From Tribonema minus (taxonomy: Eukaryota; Sar; Xanthophyceae; Tribonematales; Tribonemataceae): a DNA stretch of 64,000 nucleotides. The stretch covers positions 248,001 to 312,000 of the forward strand of contig JAFCMP010000056.1 of NCBI GenBank assembly GCA_017506865.1, written 5' to 3'. The notes below the pieces were generated by a model that saw only the letters and a program-made list of their open reading frames with translations, did no database searches and was not told the origin of the DNA. This document shows positions 38,142 through 53,100 of this stretch, in pieces. Within the stretch, counting starts at the first letter, position 1. The number at the start of each line of letters is the position of its first letter. Position numbers and translations under genes: made by a program.

Positions 38142-41100
38142 CCGCCGCTGCCGCGCTGCTGCGGAGCGTTGCCGCCCTCGAGCTGAGCGACGCTGCCTGG
38201 CAGCTGAGCAGCGCTGCTTGAAGGCGGAGCGTCACCACTTGCGGCGTATGCGCCGCACGGCGACAGCGCGAGCGCGGCGACGGCGCGGCGGTGGCCGGCG
38301 TGGTGCGTCTGACCCGCAGTCCTGGGGTCCAGGATGACTGCCGCGGCCGCCGCGGCGTAGACGAGGCCCCCCTGCGCGGGCGGCAGACGCACGTGCATGT
38401 GCGATGACTGCCGGCCCTAACCCTAAACCTAACTGCGGCTGACACCCGCGCTGCTAGAGTGGGCGCCCTTTAAAGCGCCGGATTGACATTATACTGCATG
38501 CATACATGCGCATCAGATCAGTGCTCGGCAGAGCGCGTTGTAAAGCGTCAGAGCAACTTCTCCGCTGCGCGCGTGGTAAATCCGTAAATAAAAGTTTTAA
38601 ACTCTCACGTTTGGAATTTCGACGTTGGGCTAATATAAAAATGCTTTCAGGGTCTTGTTGACAGACGCACGTGTGTGGGTGATGACTGCCGGCCCTAACC
38701 CTAAGCCTAACTGCGGCTGACGTGCTAGAGTGGGCGCCCTCTAAAGCGACGGATTGACTTTCCACTGCACGCATACATGCGCATCAGATCAGTGCTCGGC
38801 AAAGGCATGTTGTAAACCGCGAGACCGACTTTTCCACTGCGCGCATACGTGCGCATCAAATCGGCGCTCAGGCGCTCGCCAGCTGAATTCATGCTGGCCT
38901 GCCACCCATCGCCTTCACTGCAGCTGTGCCGAACACCCGATGGCTGCCTACCAGCACGAAGTGTGACTTGGCCGCGCCGCCAACATTCCCGGGGGGGCCT
39001 GCAAGAAGTACCTTGCTGACTTCTGCTTGAGGGGATGAAGCCCTATGAAAAATGCAAGATATGCAAATCTTGTGCTCGAGTCAAGCGTGTGCTCACACGA
39101 AATCGTGAAAGCCGCTGTACACAATCGCTACCTACAGAATTGAACGGTCACTGACCGCCAGACCAATTATAGGAAAAAGTGCCAATCACACGCGTGCTCC
39201 CCAAAATCAGCTCCCAGCGCTTGCCAGCTCACCTCCGCGTTGTAGGCCAGGAGCCCGGAGCCGCGCGCAACGCGCGGGCCGTGCGCCGCCTCCAACTGCC
39301 AAACAGGTGACACGGTAGCAGCGACGGGGGGAGAAGGAGTGACTTGAGAGCGCGAAATATGTGAATCGGGCGTTGTACTAGTCCTGACCCGAATCCTCCA
39401 TCCCACCACTAATCCAGCGTGCCATTTCCGTGGCAGATGCTGCAAACAAACATGGCCGCCGTTACCCCCAGCGGCGATTGGATGAATTGTCAGCAGCGGC
39501 CGTGCGCCGCATCCAGCTGCCATGTCAGCAGCGGCAAAGAGCGGGAATGAGTGCAACAGTGCTTGCAACAGTCATCAGGACATACCTACAGGGCGTGACG
39601 TCAGTGCTCAGGTGCGCAACGCTCAGGATGCACAGGATGCGGCCGACTGCAGCTGTCGTCAGCAGCAGCGCTCTTTTACATGGCGGATCAATCACAACGC
39701 CGCAGCCGTTGCTCCAGCGGCAATTGGAGTGGTCGTCAGCGGCATCAAGAAGGGAAATGAACAAGTGCTCGCAACGGTTGCACAGGATGCAACGCCTGTG
39801 GACCGCGCGATGCAAGCAACTTATCGCAAGCACTGGCAGGCGGCAATGGAGCAGCGCGTGGGGGGTAACAGCTGCGCTACTGGTAGATGGAAAACTCACT
39901 GGCACCACCGGACTACGCAGCTGGCACGGAGCGACATAGAGTGCCTCCACACTGCTGTATGCCACGATTGGATGACATTGTGGTGTCCCCGACAAACACT
40001 GACGCCTGGACTTGCGTTGTATGCCGTGATCAGACGCCATTAAGATGTCCTTTGTGAAAAACAAAGTTTTCAAAAATATATAAAAAAAAAAACGACCCAC
40101 CTCAAACCGCACCGCCGGCGCAGCATCGTCGCCGCACGCGATCAAACTGCGCAGCGGGCGCAGAGTCGCACACGAGGTCATTGCCTCTACATCGCCGTAT
40201 GCCATGATCAGACGCCATCTTGATTTTTTCATCCAGAAACTACAAGACTGACCTCAAACTGCACCGCCGGCGCCGAATCGTCGCCAGAGGTGAGCCCCAG
40301 AGGGGGGCCTATGGCCTCCAGCCAGGACCTCCTGAGACCCCCCCCTGTCCCCTTCTCCCCTCCCTCTATTCCCTCCGTCTCAGTGGGCCCGGTGCCAAAA
40401 GAGGCGTCGGCGGCGCGTGCCGCGACGATGGCGGCGTCCACAGTGTCGGTTTCGTGCTGTAACCGCCACTCGACCGCGCAGCCGTCGGCGCCGCAGGTCA
40501 CGAGCAGGTCGTGCGAGCACCACCTGCGCAGCGAATGTGGCAGCAGATGGAGCCTTGTTCAGCTGCTGCGTCGGTGGCACGGCGTGACACGAGTGCCTCC
40601 GTGCGCGGGTGAATTCGGGCTGGATGGTTGAGTAGCGCACGAGGAAGTGAGATGAGCGTTCGACAAAGTGTCGGTTTCACGTGCTGTAACCGCCGCTCAA
40701 CCGCGCAACCATCGGCGCCGCAGGTCACGAGCAGGTTGTGCGAGCACCACCCACAACGCGGACGTTGCGTGGCGTATATTCAAAAGAGAGGAGGTTCGGC
40801 GGGGGTAGGGTTAGGGTTTGGGTGAAGGTTAAAATTTGGCTGGACGGTCGTGGAACACACGAGTAGCGCACAAGGAAGTGATGATAGCGTCCAACGAAGT
40901 GTCGGTTTCATGCTGTAATCGCCACTTAACCGCACAGCCGTCGGCGGCGCAGGTCACGAGCAGGTCATGCAAGCACCACCTGTGCGGCGGGCGTTACATG
41001 GCGTACGTCAAGAAGAGAGGAGGTTTGGCACCCTTACCCTAACCCTTGCCCTACACCTGAACTAACCAACTGCACCTCCGCATTCCGGTGGCCGCGAGCT

Positions 41101-44100
41101 GCGCCGCCGCTGGGTGCGAGTGACGGATGATGATGCGCTGCACAGTGTCCCTACGCACACCGCACCCCAAACTCGTCAGCCAGACCATTTGTTGGTGACG
41201 ATGACAGATGAGATGGTCAGTTTCAGCAGCATCGGGCCGCCGTGCAGCGAGCATAAGCGTTGAACTCCCAGCAGACGCCACTGCGCACACGGCTGGTGGT
41301 CAATGAAAACCGAATCGAAAGATCTTTGAGCTCTAGGTGACCAGGGATGGTTAGCCGCAAGTGCCTTCCACCAATAACCGTGATCAATATGGGGCCGGCG
41401 TGAGCGCTGTAGCGCGCGCACGGCGCGCTCGCTGCCTCCACAGCTGGGCATCGAGATTCAAATGGGCCGCTGTGCTAAACTAAAGACAGACACCGCTGCA
41501 CACACACCTGGTGGTCAGTATCGGGCCGGCGCGCGCGGCATAACCCTGACCCTGACCCTGATTCCTAACCTTAATCAGCAAGTGGGACGGTGAGCCGGTG
41601 TGCGTCAGTGTGGCGTGTGCGTGTACCGGCTGCCAATTACTGAACTTTCATGTACAAGCAAACTTCAAATCCCTAAGCCACGGACCTGGTGGTCAGTATC
41701 GGGCCAGCGTGAGCGCTGTAGCATGCGCACGCCGCACCCGCCGCCTCCGCGGCCGGGTGCCGAGCATATGGCCACTGGACTTCACCACATACCCAAGCCA
41801 CAGACTGCCAGTACTAGTAGTATGGGCCGCTGTGCTAAATTTAAGGTAGACGCCGCTGCACACACACCTGGTGGTCAGTATCGGGCCGGCGTGAGCGCTG
41901 AAGCACGGTGGTATTGGCGACTAACCACACCTTGTCCCTTAGAGGTCTACGATCTTTTGAATCGTTTCCATGGCAGTCTAGGGCCGGTGCGCAGCCAGAA
42001 CCAGTAATGACCTCCCAGCAGACGCCACTGCACACGGACCTGGTGGTCAGAATCGGGCCGGCGTGCGCGGCGTAGCGCGCGCACGGCGCGCCCGCCGCCT
42101 CCGCGGCCGGGTAGTTGTGCAGCCTCAGCGCTCCGAAGGTGTCGCCGGAAGCCAGTAGCCATGGCGTAACTGCCGCGGCCTCGGTGCCGCGCGGCCCCGC
42201 CTCCGCGCACAGGGGCGCGTCGCCGGCGCCGGAGCTGCGCGATCGCGCAGTGGCGGGGTGCAGCAGTGCTCAGTCTGGTTGCTAGGTTGGTGTTCATTGA
42301 TTTCGCAGGCTGTGTGAACATGCAACAAGATATACGTTTGGAAGATGCCGCCTGCTTCTTCTGGAAGCACGCCAGCGGATGCAGCAGTTCTCAGCGAGCG
42401 AGCGTTCTTCTGAAGCAAACTGTGTGACGAGCTGCTGCTGCCTCATTGCCGCGCGGTCCCGCCTCCGCGCACAGTGGCGCGTCGCCGGCGCCGGAGCTGC
42501 GGGTGTGCGCAACGGCGGGGCGCAGCAGCGCTCAGTTAGTGCCTGCGCGCCTCGACGGCGGACGGGAGAGTGCGCGCGGCGCGAGGGCTGGGGTACGCCC
42601 CAACCCTAACCTTAACACTAACCCTAAACCTGCCGTCCGTCGCGACGCGAAACGGACCGCTGCGACGCTACAGCGGCGCGTCGCCGGCGCCGGAGCTGCG
42701 CGAGCGCGCAGCGGCGGGATGCAGCAGTGTTCACTCAGGACGCTTTTGCAGCAGACTCTATGGACTTCAACAAAATACAAGACACGACCGCCGCCTGCTT
42801 TTGCTCGAAGCACGACGGCGGATTCAGCAGTGGCCAGCAGGCGTGCATTTCTGAAGCAAACTGTGTGGTGGGCCGCCGCCGCTGCCTCGTTGCAATCAAG
42901 CCCGCTTCTGTGCGCGGCAGCGGCGTGGCGTCGGCGATGCAGCTGCGCACAGCGCAAAGGCACTGAAGCTGCTGCAGCTGACCTGCAGCCAAACCGTAGT
43001 TCCACTGTGGTCCCGTGCCTCATCCTACCCCCCCATCCTACCCCCCACTCCTAGCCCTTCTCGCCTCTCCAGCGCCCCGCCACCCCTTCGCAGGGCGCAG
43101 GCGTGCAAGGTGCGCCTCCCTCAGAGCCCGCTAAAGCATCAAGACAGAGGAACTTTGCAGCGAGTCCTACAGCACGCGCGTTCTGATTGCCCCTGACGTA
43201 TTGCTCAAGTAGCGAATCATGTGAAGAGAAGTACGACAGACAAAAACAGTACCCCCCTCACACACACACACACCACCCACCCCACACACACCCTATTCCC
43301 CCTCCGCTTCTCACCTCTCCAGCCCCCCGCCCCCCCTCGCGACGTGCAGGCGCGCCGCGTGCGCCCCCCTCACGGGCCACCCCACGGGCAGGCCCCACGC
43401 GCCCCAGTCAACGTCGCGCGCCGCCGCGGTGGGCACCTCGCAGCCCGTCGCGATGTCCGACCAGCGCAGCGCGCCCGCGGCGTCGCACGTCGCGGCGAGC
43501 GTGCCGTCGCGCGAGAAGAGGACGCGGAGCACTGGCGCCTGGTGGAGGGCTAGTGCGTGGAGTCTGTGAAAAGAAGGGGGGGAGGGGGGGGGAGGGGAAG
43601 GGGGGGGGGAGGGGGTTTGACTGATGAACATTCATCTAAATGTCGTTGCGAACGTGCCGTCGCGCGAGAAGAGGACGCGGGGCACTGGCGCCTGGTGGAG
43701 GGCCATGGCGTGGAGGCTGCAGGGGGGCAGGGGGGGGTATTTGCGGGGTGTTTGTCAGCGAGTGGCGGGGGGGGGGGGGGGCGGAGGGGGGTTTGACTAA
43801 TAAATATTTATCTGAATATCGCGGCGAGCGTGCCGTCGCGCGAGAACAGGACGCGCAGCACTGGCGGCTGGTGGAGCGCTAGTGCGTGGAGGCTGCACAG
43901 GAGGGGGGGGGTATTTGCAGAATGCTGGTCAGAGAGCGGCAGGGTGGGGGGGGAGGGGAGGGGGGTTTCACGCTGAACATGCATCTGAATGTCGCGGCGA
44001 GCGTCCCGTCGCGCGAGAATAGGACGCGGAGCACTGGCGCCTAGTGTAGGGCTAGGGCGTGGAGGCTGCACAGGGGGAGGGGGGGAGGTATTGGAGGGTG

Positions 44101-47100
44101 TTGGTCAGGGGGGGGGGGGGGGGGGGGAGGAGTGGGGTTTCACGCTGAACATGCACCTGCACGTTGCGGCGAGCGTGCCGTCGCGCGAGAAGAGGACGCG
44201 GAGCACTGGCACCTGGTGGAGGGCCAGGGCGTGGAGGCTGCACAGGAGGGGGGGGGGGGCAGTGCCTCCTTAAGAAGAAAGGATCCTGATCGGCAGTCAC
44301 TTTCCAGAATACGACACTTTTCACCATTGAGGCCACTAACAGGTTACAGCCATCGGCGGCGTTGTACAGCTTAACCTTGGCATCACATGTACTGCAGGAG
44401 TGCTGAGTTCTGACGCCATGGAACTCAATATGACATGCCTGATTCGAATGGTTCCTTCTGCCTGATTTGGCTTTATATGTTCAGTGCCACTCACACGTTG
44501 TAGCTGTCAGCGGCGTTGTACAGCTAAAATCTGGCGTCGTGCGACGCCACGCCCAGAACATACACCTACCCACCTGCTTCACTGCCATCACAAATCCAGT
44601 AAATAATCTTTATAGGTACTATAGTACGTGTACACTTGTAAACGTTACAACATATGTATTGCTGTTACATTACATATACCCATGTTGTACAATCGGTGCC
44701 ACTCACAGGTTGTAGCTGTCGGCGGCATTGTACAGGTAGACTCTGGCATCGTGCGATGCAACGCCCAGTACAATCATCCACATACCTGCTCTGCTGGTGT
44801 TGCGAACCCCATACTGCTACTTGAAAGTGCTTTTACACCTCTGCTGTCGCTGATGCTCTTTACTTTTGCTATATAAGCGGCGGCACTCACAGGTCATAAT
44901 TGTCGGCAGCATTGTACAGATAGACCTTGGCATCATGCGACGCCACGCCCAGAACAGATGCCTACCTACCTGCTTATATATACATGCGGTATACAATGGG
45001 TGCCACTCACAGGTTGTAGCTGTTGGCGGCGTTGTACAGGTAGACCTTGGCATCATGCGACGCCACGCCCAGAACATACACTCCTTCGCTGGCGTCATTA
45101 ACCCAGTAATAAATCATTGCAAGTACTTCTTCACATGCACGTTTACATATACTCATGGGCCATGCTATATGAATGGTGCCACTCACAGGTTGTAGCTGTC
45201 GGCGGCGTTGTACAGGTAGACCCCTTGGCATCATGCGACGCCACGCCCAGAACAGATACCTACCTACCTGCTTATATATACATGCGGTATACAACGGGTG
45301 CCACTCACAGGTTGTAGCGGCGGCATTGTACAGGTAGACCTTGGCATCATGCGACGCCACGCCCAGAACATACACTCCTTCACTGGCGTCATTAACCCAG
45401 TAATAAATCATGGCAAGTACTTCTTTACATGGACGTTTACATATACCCATGGGCCATGCTATATAAATGGTGCCACTCACAGGTTGTAGCTGTCGGCGGC
45501 GTTGTACAGGTAGACCTTGGCATCGTGCGACGCCACTCCCAGGACTCTGCCGGTGGGCGAGTAGCGCACGTCGGTGATCCACTCCGCGGCGTCGCGCGCC
45601 TCGTGCTCCACCGCCAGCGTCGCAGCGCTCAGCACCAGGAAGCTGCCCGCTTTGAGCGCGTCGCCCCTGCACAATATGGTCATTTAAAGTACAAAGGCTT
45701 AACTTTCAAGTAAAACTTATGTGCGTATAAGTGTATGTGTACATTGCGTGCTCCACCGCCAGCGTCGCAGCGCTCAGCACCAGGAAGCTGCCCGCTTTGA
45801 GCGCGTCGCCCCTGCACAAAGCGTCACATTTTGAAGTGCGAAGGCTCAATGTTGAAGTTATCAATCATGTCTGTACGAGTGCATGTGTGCGTCGCGCGCC
45901 TTGTGCTCCACCGCCAGCGTCGCGGCGTTCAGCACCGGAAAGCTGCCCGCGTTGAGCGCGTCGCCCTTGCAAAATGTCGTATGTCCGCAGGCAGCACTTC
46001 GAGAGCTCAGCTTCGGTGGGTAGTAGCTCGGTTTAAGTGAGTACAGGCGCACATGCGCACATGCGTGTGAGAACATGTTCATGTTTCACATGCCTCGTGC
46101 TCCACCGCCAGCGTCGCGGCGCTCAGCACTGGAAAGCTGCTCGCCTGGAGCGCGTCCCCCACGCGCACACCAGCATGTTTTGAAGTACATATTGTCGGAG
46201 TGAGCTCGCAGATGAAATCACACTTGACTTCTCGCTTCGGCTTGCAGGCATGCAAGCCGCGCAGCAACCACGTGACTCGCATGTCGCAACACCTCCGTCC
46301 GTCCTCCGCATGCAAAAAAAAGAGCGCATTTGCGAGTGCTGAGAGAGTGCCTGGCACAGGGTCAGTCTGGTATCTCCACGGCCCACGTCTGCGCAGCGCG
46401 CCCCCTGGCCCACCACAAGCATCGCAGTGCCCAGGGTTCAGACTACGGCGTGCCGCGCACGTGCTGTGGCAGTGCCGTGGCATCGAGCGTCACCAACTGG
46501 CAATCTTGAAGTGCAACATAGGAGCGCCACTGCGTGCCGGGACGTGCCCCGCTGCAATGTGCATGCCACCGTGACGCTACACCCCCAAAAGATTGAAGTA
46601 GAAATATAACTTTACAGATGCCGCGACCATCACCCGGCTTGGAAGTGTCGCTGCTGCAGCCCGCCGCAACGTGCACGTCCGCCCGGGCTGTAATATGCGG
46701 CACACACCAGGACAGGGACTGGTAAAACTGAAGAAGTAGCATAACGAAATAACAGAGGCCCACCGCTGACCTGGACGTGCCGCCGCCGCAGCCGACCGCA
46801 ATGTGCGCACCATTGGGGCTTTCAAATGCGGCGCACACTGTAAAGTCACGCATGACGCACTGGAAGAACCGAAGTACTGCGAAAGAGCGACACCGCGTAG
46901 GTACCTGGACGTGCCGCCGCCGCAGCCGACGGCGATGTGCGCGCCGTCGGGGCTTTAGAATGCGGCGCGCGCCGTGACGTCAAGCACACCGCTGTAGCAT
47001 GCGGCGCACACGCCTTGAACATCGAGCATCAGGGACCCGGCTGAACTTGAAGTACTATGAAAGAGCGTCACCGCTGCTTACCTGGACGTGCCGCCGCCGC

Positions 47101-50100
47101 AGCCGACAGCAATGTGCGCGCCATCGGGGCTGTAGCACGCAGCGCGCGCCGTGACGTCGAGGGTGACGGACAGGGCCGCAAACGGCGGCGGCGCGGCGCC
47201 GTCGTTGGGCGCCTCGGATGTGTTCCACACACGCACGCTGCCTGCAGCACCGGCCAGTACGAGCGTGCACAGCGACAGTGAGGACTCGGCGTCAGAGGAC
47301 GCATGATTATTTGAGGTCATGGGAGAATAGCGGCGCCGCATCCCACGCGCGACGGTGCCGCAACGTCAACCAGTATCAGCATGCGCAGCAGCGGTGAGGA
47401 CTCGTCGTCGAAGGGCGCATGAGCTTGAGTTTGTAAAATTCCTCAGGGAGTACAGCGCCGCCACCCCCGATGTGTTCCACACGCGCACGCTGCTTGCGGC
47501 GCTGCCGGTGTGTGCAAGGGCGCGCGGCCAGTCTCGCCGCTGAAGTACATCCTCGAGGGCTCCAGGAATGTATTAGGATCTTGTGACGGGTCTGGGCAGG
47601 GTCGGATTTCGGGCTGCATTGTGAGCAGCCGAGGCGACTCGACTAGACTACGGGTGTTCAGCGCTTTGCAAAAGCGCCATACCTACTGGAGATGCAGACT
47701 GCATCATAGCGTCTGGAGCACAGAGAGCGTGCGCCTCAGGAAGCTGCAAAGCTTCCACCGCAGCAACTTCAACACCCCTGTGCACTCCAAACGACGTCTT
47801 CAAACGCAACGCACCGTCACCGCCGGGGGTCACATACAACTGCCCCGACAGGCGCTGTCAGCTACTGACCTCAACGTCCTCAACCCTGCACACACACATA
47901 CTGCTGTCCCAGCGGGGGTGCTGCTCATCGCTAACCTCGGCATCCTTACCCCTACACACTTCAACTGTGACGCACTGTCATCCATGGCGGTCACATACTG
48001 CTGCCCCAACGGGTCTGCTGCTTGTGGCTAACCTCAGCACATTTACCGCTATACACTTCAACTGTGACGCTCCGTCGTACCCGACGGTCACATTATGACT
48101 GTTGTTCCAACGTCCCAATGGGTGTGCTGCTTTTTGCTGGCCTCAATACCTTCACCCCTGCTCACTTCAACTGTGACGCACTGTCATCCCCGGCGGCCAC
48201 GCACTGCTGCCCCGACGGCTCATCGTTGACCTCAACATCCACATTTCAACTGTGACGCACCGTCGTCCCCGGCGGTTACGTGCTGCTGTCCCGACGGGGG
48301 CTGCTTATTGCTAACCTCAACACATTCTTCACACACACTTCAACTGTGACGCACCTTTTGCCCCCCGTGTCACGTACTGCCATTAGGTAAACTTTTATAC
48401 TTTTACCCCTGCACACTTGAACTGTGACGCACCGTCGTCCCCGGCGGTCACGTACTGCTGCCCTGACGGGTGCGCCCCGAGGCCCCACACCTGCCCCGCG
48501 TGCGCTTCCACGACCGTCTTAACGAGCCCCCCCGCTGGCAGCTCGAGCTCCACGAGGGCCCCTGAACGGGTCCCTACGAGGGCCCGCGTGAAATCCGGGG
48601 GGGCGCACACGCTGCAGAGGGGGAGCTCTGCAGCAGTGACGGTACCGGGGAGGGCTGCCCGCACGTCGATCTCCTTGTGTGGCTCGAGCTGTGGGCCGTA
48701 CGTGCGGAGGATGCCGTCGGCGCCGCCGGAGAGCCAGCCTGAGGTAGGGTTTGGGGTAGGGTTAGATAAGCTCAGGGTTAGAGGACACAGTGATGGAGGT
48801 GTTAAAGCGTGTCGATAGTAAGGCGTGTGGCAGCAGGGCTGGCCCTAATCCGGACCTTGAGCTGTGGGCCCGTACGTACGTACTGAGGATGTTGTCGTTG
48901 CCGCCGGAGAAACCAGCCTGAGGTAGAGTCATCGTTAAGGTCAGGGGGCAGTTCAGGTTTAGGTTGCGTGTTTCTGGGATCAGGTCAGCGTTGAAGTGTT
49001 TAGCATTGAGCTACGTCGGGCTTCATGTACTGCTCGAGCTGCGGGCCGTACTTGTGAAGGATGTAGTTGGCGCCGCCAGAGAGCCAGCTTGCGGTGGGGT
49101 TTGAATTAGGGGCTATGCTTGACTTGAGGGTCAAGGTTAGGGTTGGGTTTACATTGCATACGTTTCGGCAGCAAAGATTCGGGTTCGGGTTAGGGATTAG
49201 GTTCAATCATTGTGCATGTGCGGCATGAGCTGCAGGCTGTATGTGTGAATGCCGTTGTGGTTGCCGGAGAGCCAGCCGGAGGTAGGGTTAGGGCTAGGGT
49301 TAAGGGCAAGGTCAGGGATGGGTTTAGATCTAGTCTGCACGTGCTAGGGGTAACAGCATAGAGGTACGTGAATGTCCATGTGTGACTTGAGCTGGGGGCT
49401 GCACGTGCGGAGCATGCCGTTGCGACCGCCTGAAAGCCAGTCTGGGGGGCCCAGGTTGAAACTACTGATAGGGGCACATTGGGTTAAGGTATAGGGACGT
49501 GGAAAGAGCGGTGGTGGAGCGTGTTGAAACGGAGGGTGTGTGGCATAACTGTAAAAAGAAACAAATGGCTGAGCACTGCCTGTGACAAGGGTTTGGGTCA
49601 GGGCTGGGCCAAACCCTAACCCCTGGCAAAAGGATCTTGCCCGGCGCTGAACAGACGCCTCTTGAAGTATTTCGTGGCAGTGCTTGAAGTAGGTGTACGT
49701 ACGTACGCGCTCACCGGCAGGGGAGCTCCACAGGGCTACGATTTGGGTTAGGGTTGGGGTTATCATCGCACGTAGGTGGCAGGGGAGCTCCACAGCGCTG
49801 GGGCTACGATCATAATAAGGGTAAGGCTTAGGGGTAGGGTCAAGGTTATCGTCACATGTAGGCACAGGTGCGTGCGCGCTCACGGCAGGGGAGCTCCACA
49901 GGGTAAGGGTTAGGGCTACGGTTGGGATTAGGGTTAGGAGTAGGTGTAGGGTTAGGGTCATGATCACACGTATGTGTAAGAACGTACCAGCAGGGGAGCT
50001 CCACAGGGCGCAGACGGGCCCCGTGTGCGCCTTGATAACGCGCGAGACCGCCGTGGCGCCGTTGGCAAAGACATACAGGTGCCCATCCGCCGTGCCCACC

Positions 50101-53100
50101 ACTGCGCATTGACGACACGGCGGAGGAAAGAAGGGGGAAGGGGGGGGCAGCGGTATTCCGTAAGCGAGGATGGCGTCAACCCTCAGAGCGGTGCCGTACC
50201 GTAGCAGCAGGTCTCGCCATGACATGTGCGCACGCCAATCGCTGCCCCCAGACTACACTACGAGAGAGCACAACTTTACTCCCAAGCGCGTCACACAATG
50301 TATCATTGTGCTTGCTCACCAGCGGTCTCCCCCAGGTATGCACATCACATAAAGCTCACCAGCGGTCTCCCCCAGGTATGCACATCACATCAAGCGATAT
50401 ATACATACCCAAAGTAAATGTACACTTTTGAAGTATATATAAATATATATATACAATAACTCACCAGCGGTCTCCCCCAGGTATGCGCAGCACAGAAAAT
50501 CCTGCCGGCGCGCCCCCACGCGCGCGACCCCCATCCCCCCCCCCCTGCGCCCCATCGTCCCGCCCGCCCCCAGGGGGCACTCGAAAAATGCCACGCTCCC
50601 CCCCCCGCCGCACGTGCACAGCACGTCTCCGCTGGCGCTCCACGCCAGCGCCGTCAGGGGTTCGGAAGGGGGGCCCCCCTGCGCTGAGCACTGCAGCAGG
50701 CCGGTGCGCCAGTTGTGCACGGCGACGGTAATTGCGGGGTCGCCGCGGTCCGCCGAGGCGAGCCTGTGCGGGGGGGGGGGCGGACGACGGCAGCAGCGCT
50801 CAAATGGGGCATTGCTGCTTGCAGTCAGGCCATACCGCGGGGGGAGGAGGTGGGGGGGGGGGGGGGGGGGGCTCAGGTGGTGGGGGGGTCCGTGTGAGGG
50901 GACCCTTCTCTGTTCACGTGAAGACACAGTTGATGTGACAGTAAAGTAGTACTTGGTGTGCAGCCAGCTCTACGCGTGTGCTCGATTGGCAAAGTGTCGT
51001 GGCGATCGCACCACGGAGCCTGATTTGCAACGTGCTTTTGGCGGCGAGTCCCGGTGGAGCGTCACCGCCTGCGCTGAGTGCTGAGTGCACAACGGAGGCA
51101 GCGCTCGGATCGTGCAATCCAATGTGAAACTGGTTCATCACAGGGGATCGCTGCGGCGCGTGAGAGCAGTGCATCCGGCCGTAACCAACCCAATTTGATA
51201 ATCGCGCGGCGGTGATAAATGGCGCAGGTGCGCAACAAGACTTGAAGTACGCATCAACAGCAACTTCAACGCTCGCACATGCCGGTACGCGGGCGAGAAG
51301 GCCAGAGCGGAGACCGCGCGGCGGCGGTGCATGCCGCGCAGGCGGTGACAACACTTGATGTACACACCCGCAGCAACTTCAGCTGCAGATACAAATTTCA
51401 ACTTCAAACCTCGCACTTGCCATGTTCAGCAGCAAAGGCCCGAGCCAGAATCGCGCAACGGTGCAAACAATGCAGTAAATTCTGGCAGCAACTGGCAGCA
51501 ACTTCAACGCGCTCGCACCTGGTGCCATCGGGTGAGAAGGCCAGAGCAGAGACTGCGCGGTGGTGCACGCCGCACAGGCGCGCAGCGACGTCGCCGCTGC
51601 GCGCATCCCACACGAATACCGTCGGTGAGAGGCCGGCGGTGCCCGTGGCGATGTAACCACCGTCGGGCGAGGCGCAGAGGCACGTCACCTCGCCACAGTG
51701 CTCGCCCTGCGCGTGGGACGCCAGAGAGAGCGGGACGCGATGTGATGGTTTGAATGCGGTGTCGCGGCGGTAGGTCGCGCGTGTGTGTGCGTGCGGGGGT
51801 GCCTGGCGCAGTGCGCAACTGCCACCAGGCACAATGTGCACAGGCACGCTGCGCGCAGGATGCCAAAGGAGCAAGGATACGACGCCTGTTAGATCATGAT
51901 GCCATGATTGCCGCTTTGTCATAGGTGGCTATGGACCAAAGCCAGGAAGCCAGCAGCAGTGTAGCTGCCCGAGGGCAGTGCGCAGGCACAATCCTGCTGC
52001 AGTGCGCGCCCTGCGAATGCAACACACAGTGGAAGGCGCCAGAAGAGAGGTGAATGTGATGGTTGTTGGAGACGGCGTTCGACCGCGATGTCGCAATGAT
52101 CGTCGCTTTGTCATTTGATAAGCAAAGCCAGAAATAGTGTAGACATAAGGGTTAGGGTTAGGGTTAGGGTTAGCCACAGGGCGATGCGCAGGCGCGGGAC
52201 GTCAGAAGAGAGCAATGCGGTGGGTGAACACGAATGCCGTTGCGGTAGCTTGCGTAGGGTTAGGGGCAGGGTTGGGAGTTATTGTCAGGGTGAGGATTAG
52301 GATGAGGGTTGTGTGCAGGGGTGCCTGACGCAGTGCGCAACTGCCATCAGGCACAGTGCTCAGGCACGTGTCCTGCAGAAGTGCGTGGCGTGATACAGAA
52401 AAACAAAATAATATGCAAGGACGGGGGACGTCAGCTGCAGGTAGGAGGTGCCACTTACGCTATATGAGGCCGCACAGTTGAAGTTACCTAGCTCTAGGGT
52501 CGAAGTTTGTCATCCGCTATCAGCGCTTACCCTACGAACGGGCCACCTGAATGTCATACATGGTGCAGCTTGAGCGCAGTGATCGCCAATGAGACCTAAC
52601 CCTAGCCCTGACCCCAAGCGCGGGCATTGACTCCAACCTAACCCTAAGGTCAACCCACGCGTTTGACACACGGATACTTGGGTGTGATGAGGCGGCGGCG
52701 GCTAGGTGACTTGGGCATGTATGGCGGCGCGATTGTGGCAGTGCACAGCTACATGAGTACAGCGCCGTGCTGCACATTACAGTACATGGCTGCACCGCTG
52801 TGCCGCGTGAGCAAACTGCGCCCCCCCCAAGCCATGTAGACGCACTGCCCGGCACCATCACAACTGTAGCCCTTTTCCAGCCTGGTGGGAATTGAATCAA
52901 TTGATTGCGGGCGGTGTCCGGAACGATGCATACGCTTGAAAACACACGCGTCCCCACTCCTACACCGCGGACAGCGCGAGCGGCGGTGGGCGCGCCGTGA
53001 GCGCGGTACTTCAGCATACATGCTGCACGTACCTTATATGACAAAGGAATAGTTCGCTTCTCAAGCAATAATCAATTGACTACAGGTGTCAGCGGCGGGC

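Noticed and set aside
42446..43054. Plus-strand frames in intron C15/C16
   Set aside because: Arg/Ala shadows across acceptor echoes of C16; no supporting motif.
45007..45672. Minus-strand frame of 221 codons reading through the C14 ladder
   Set aside because: It is open because echo copies conserve the exon sequence; it runs in a different frame from the real blade and crosses splice sites.
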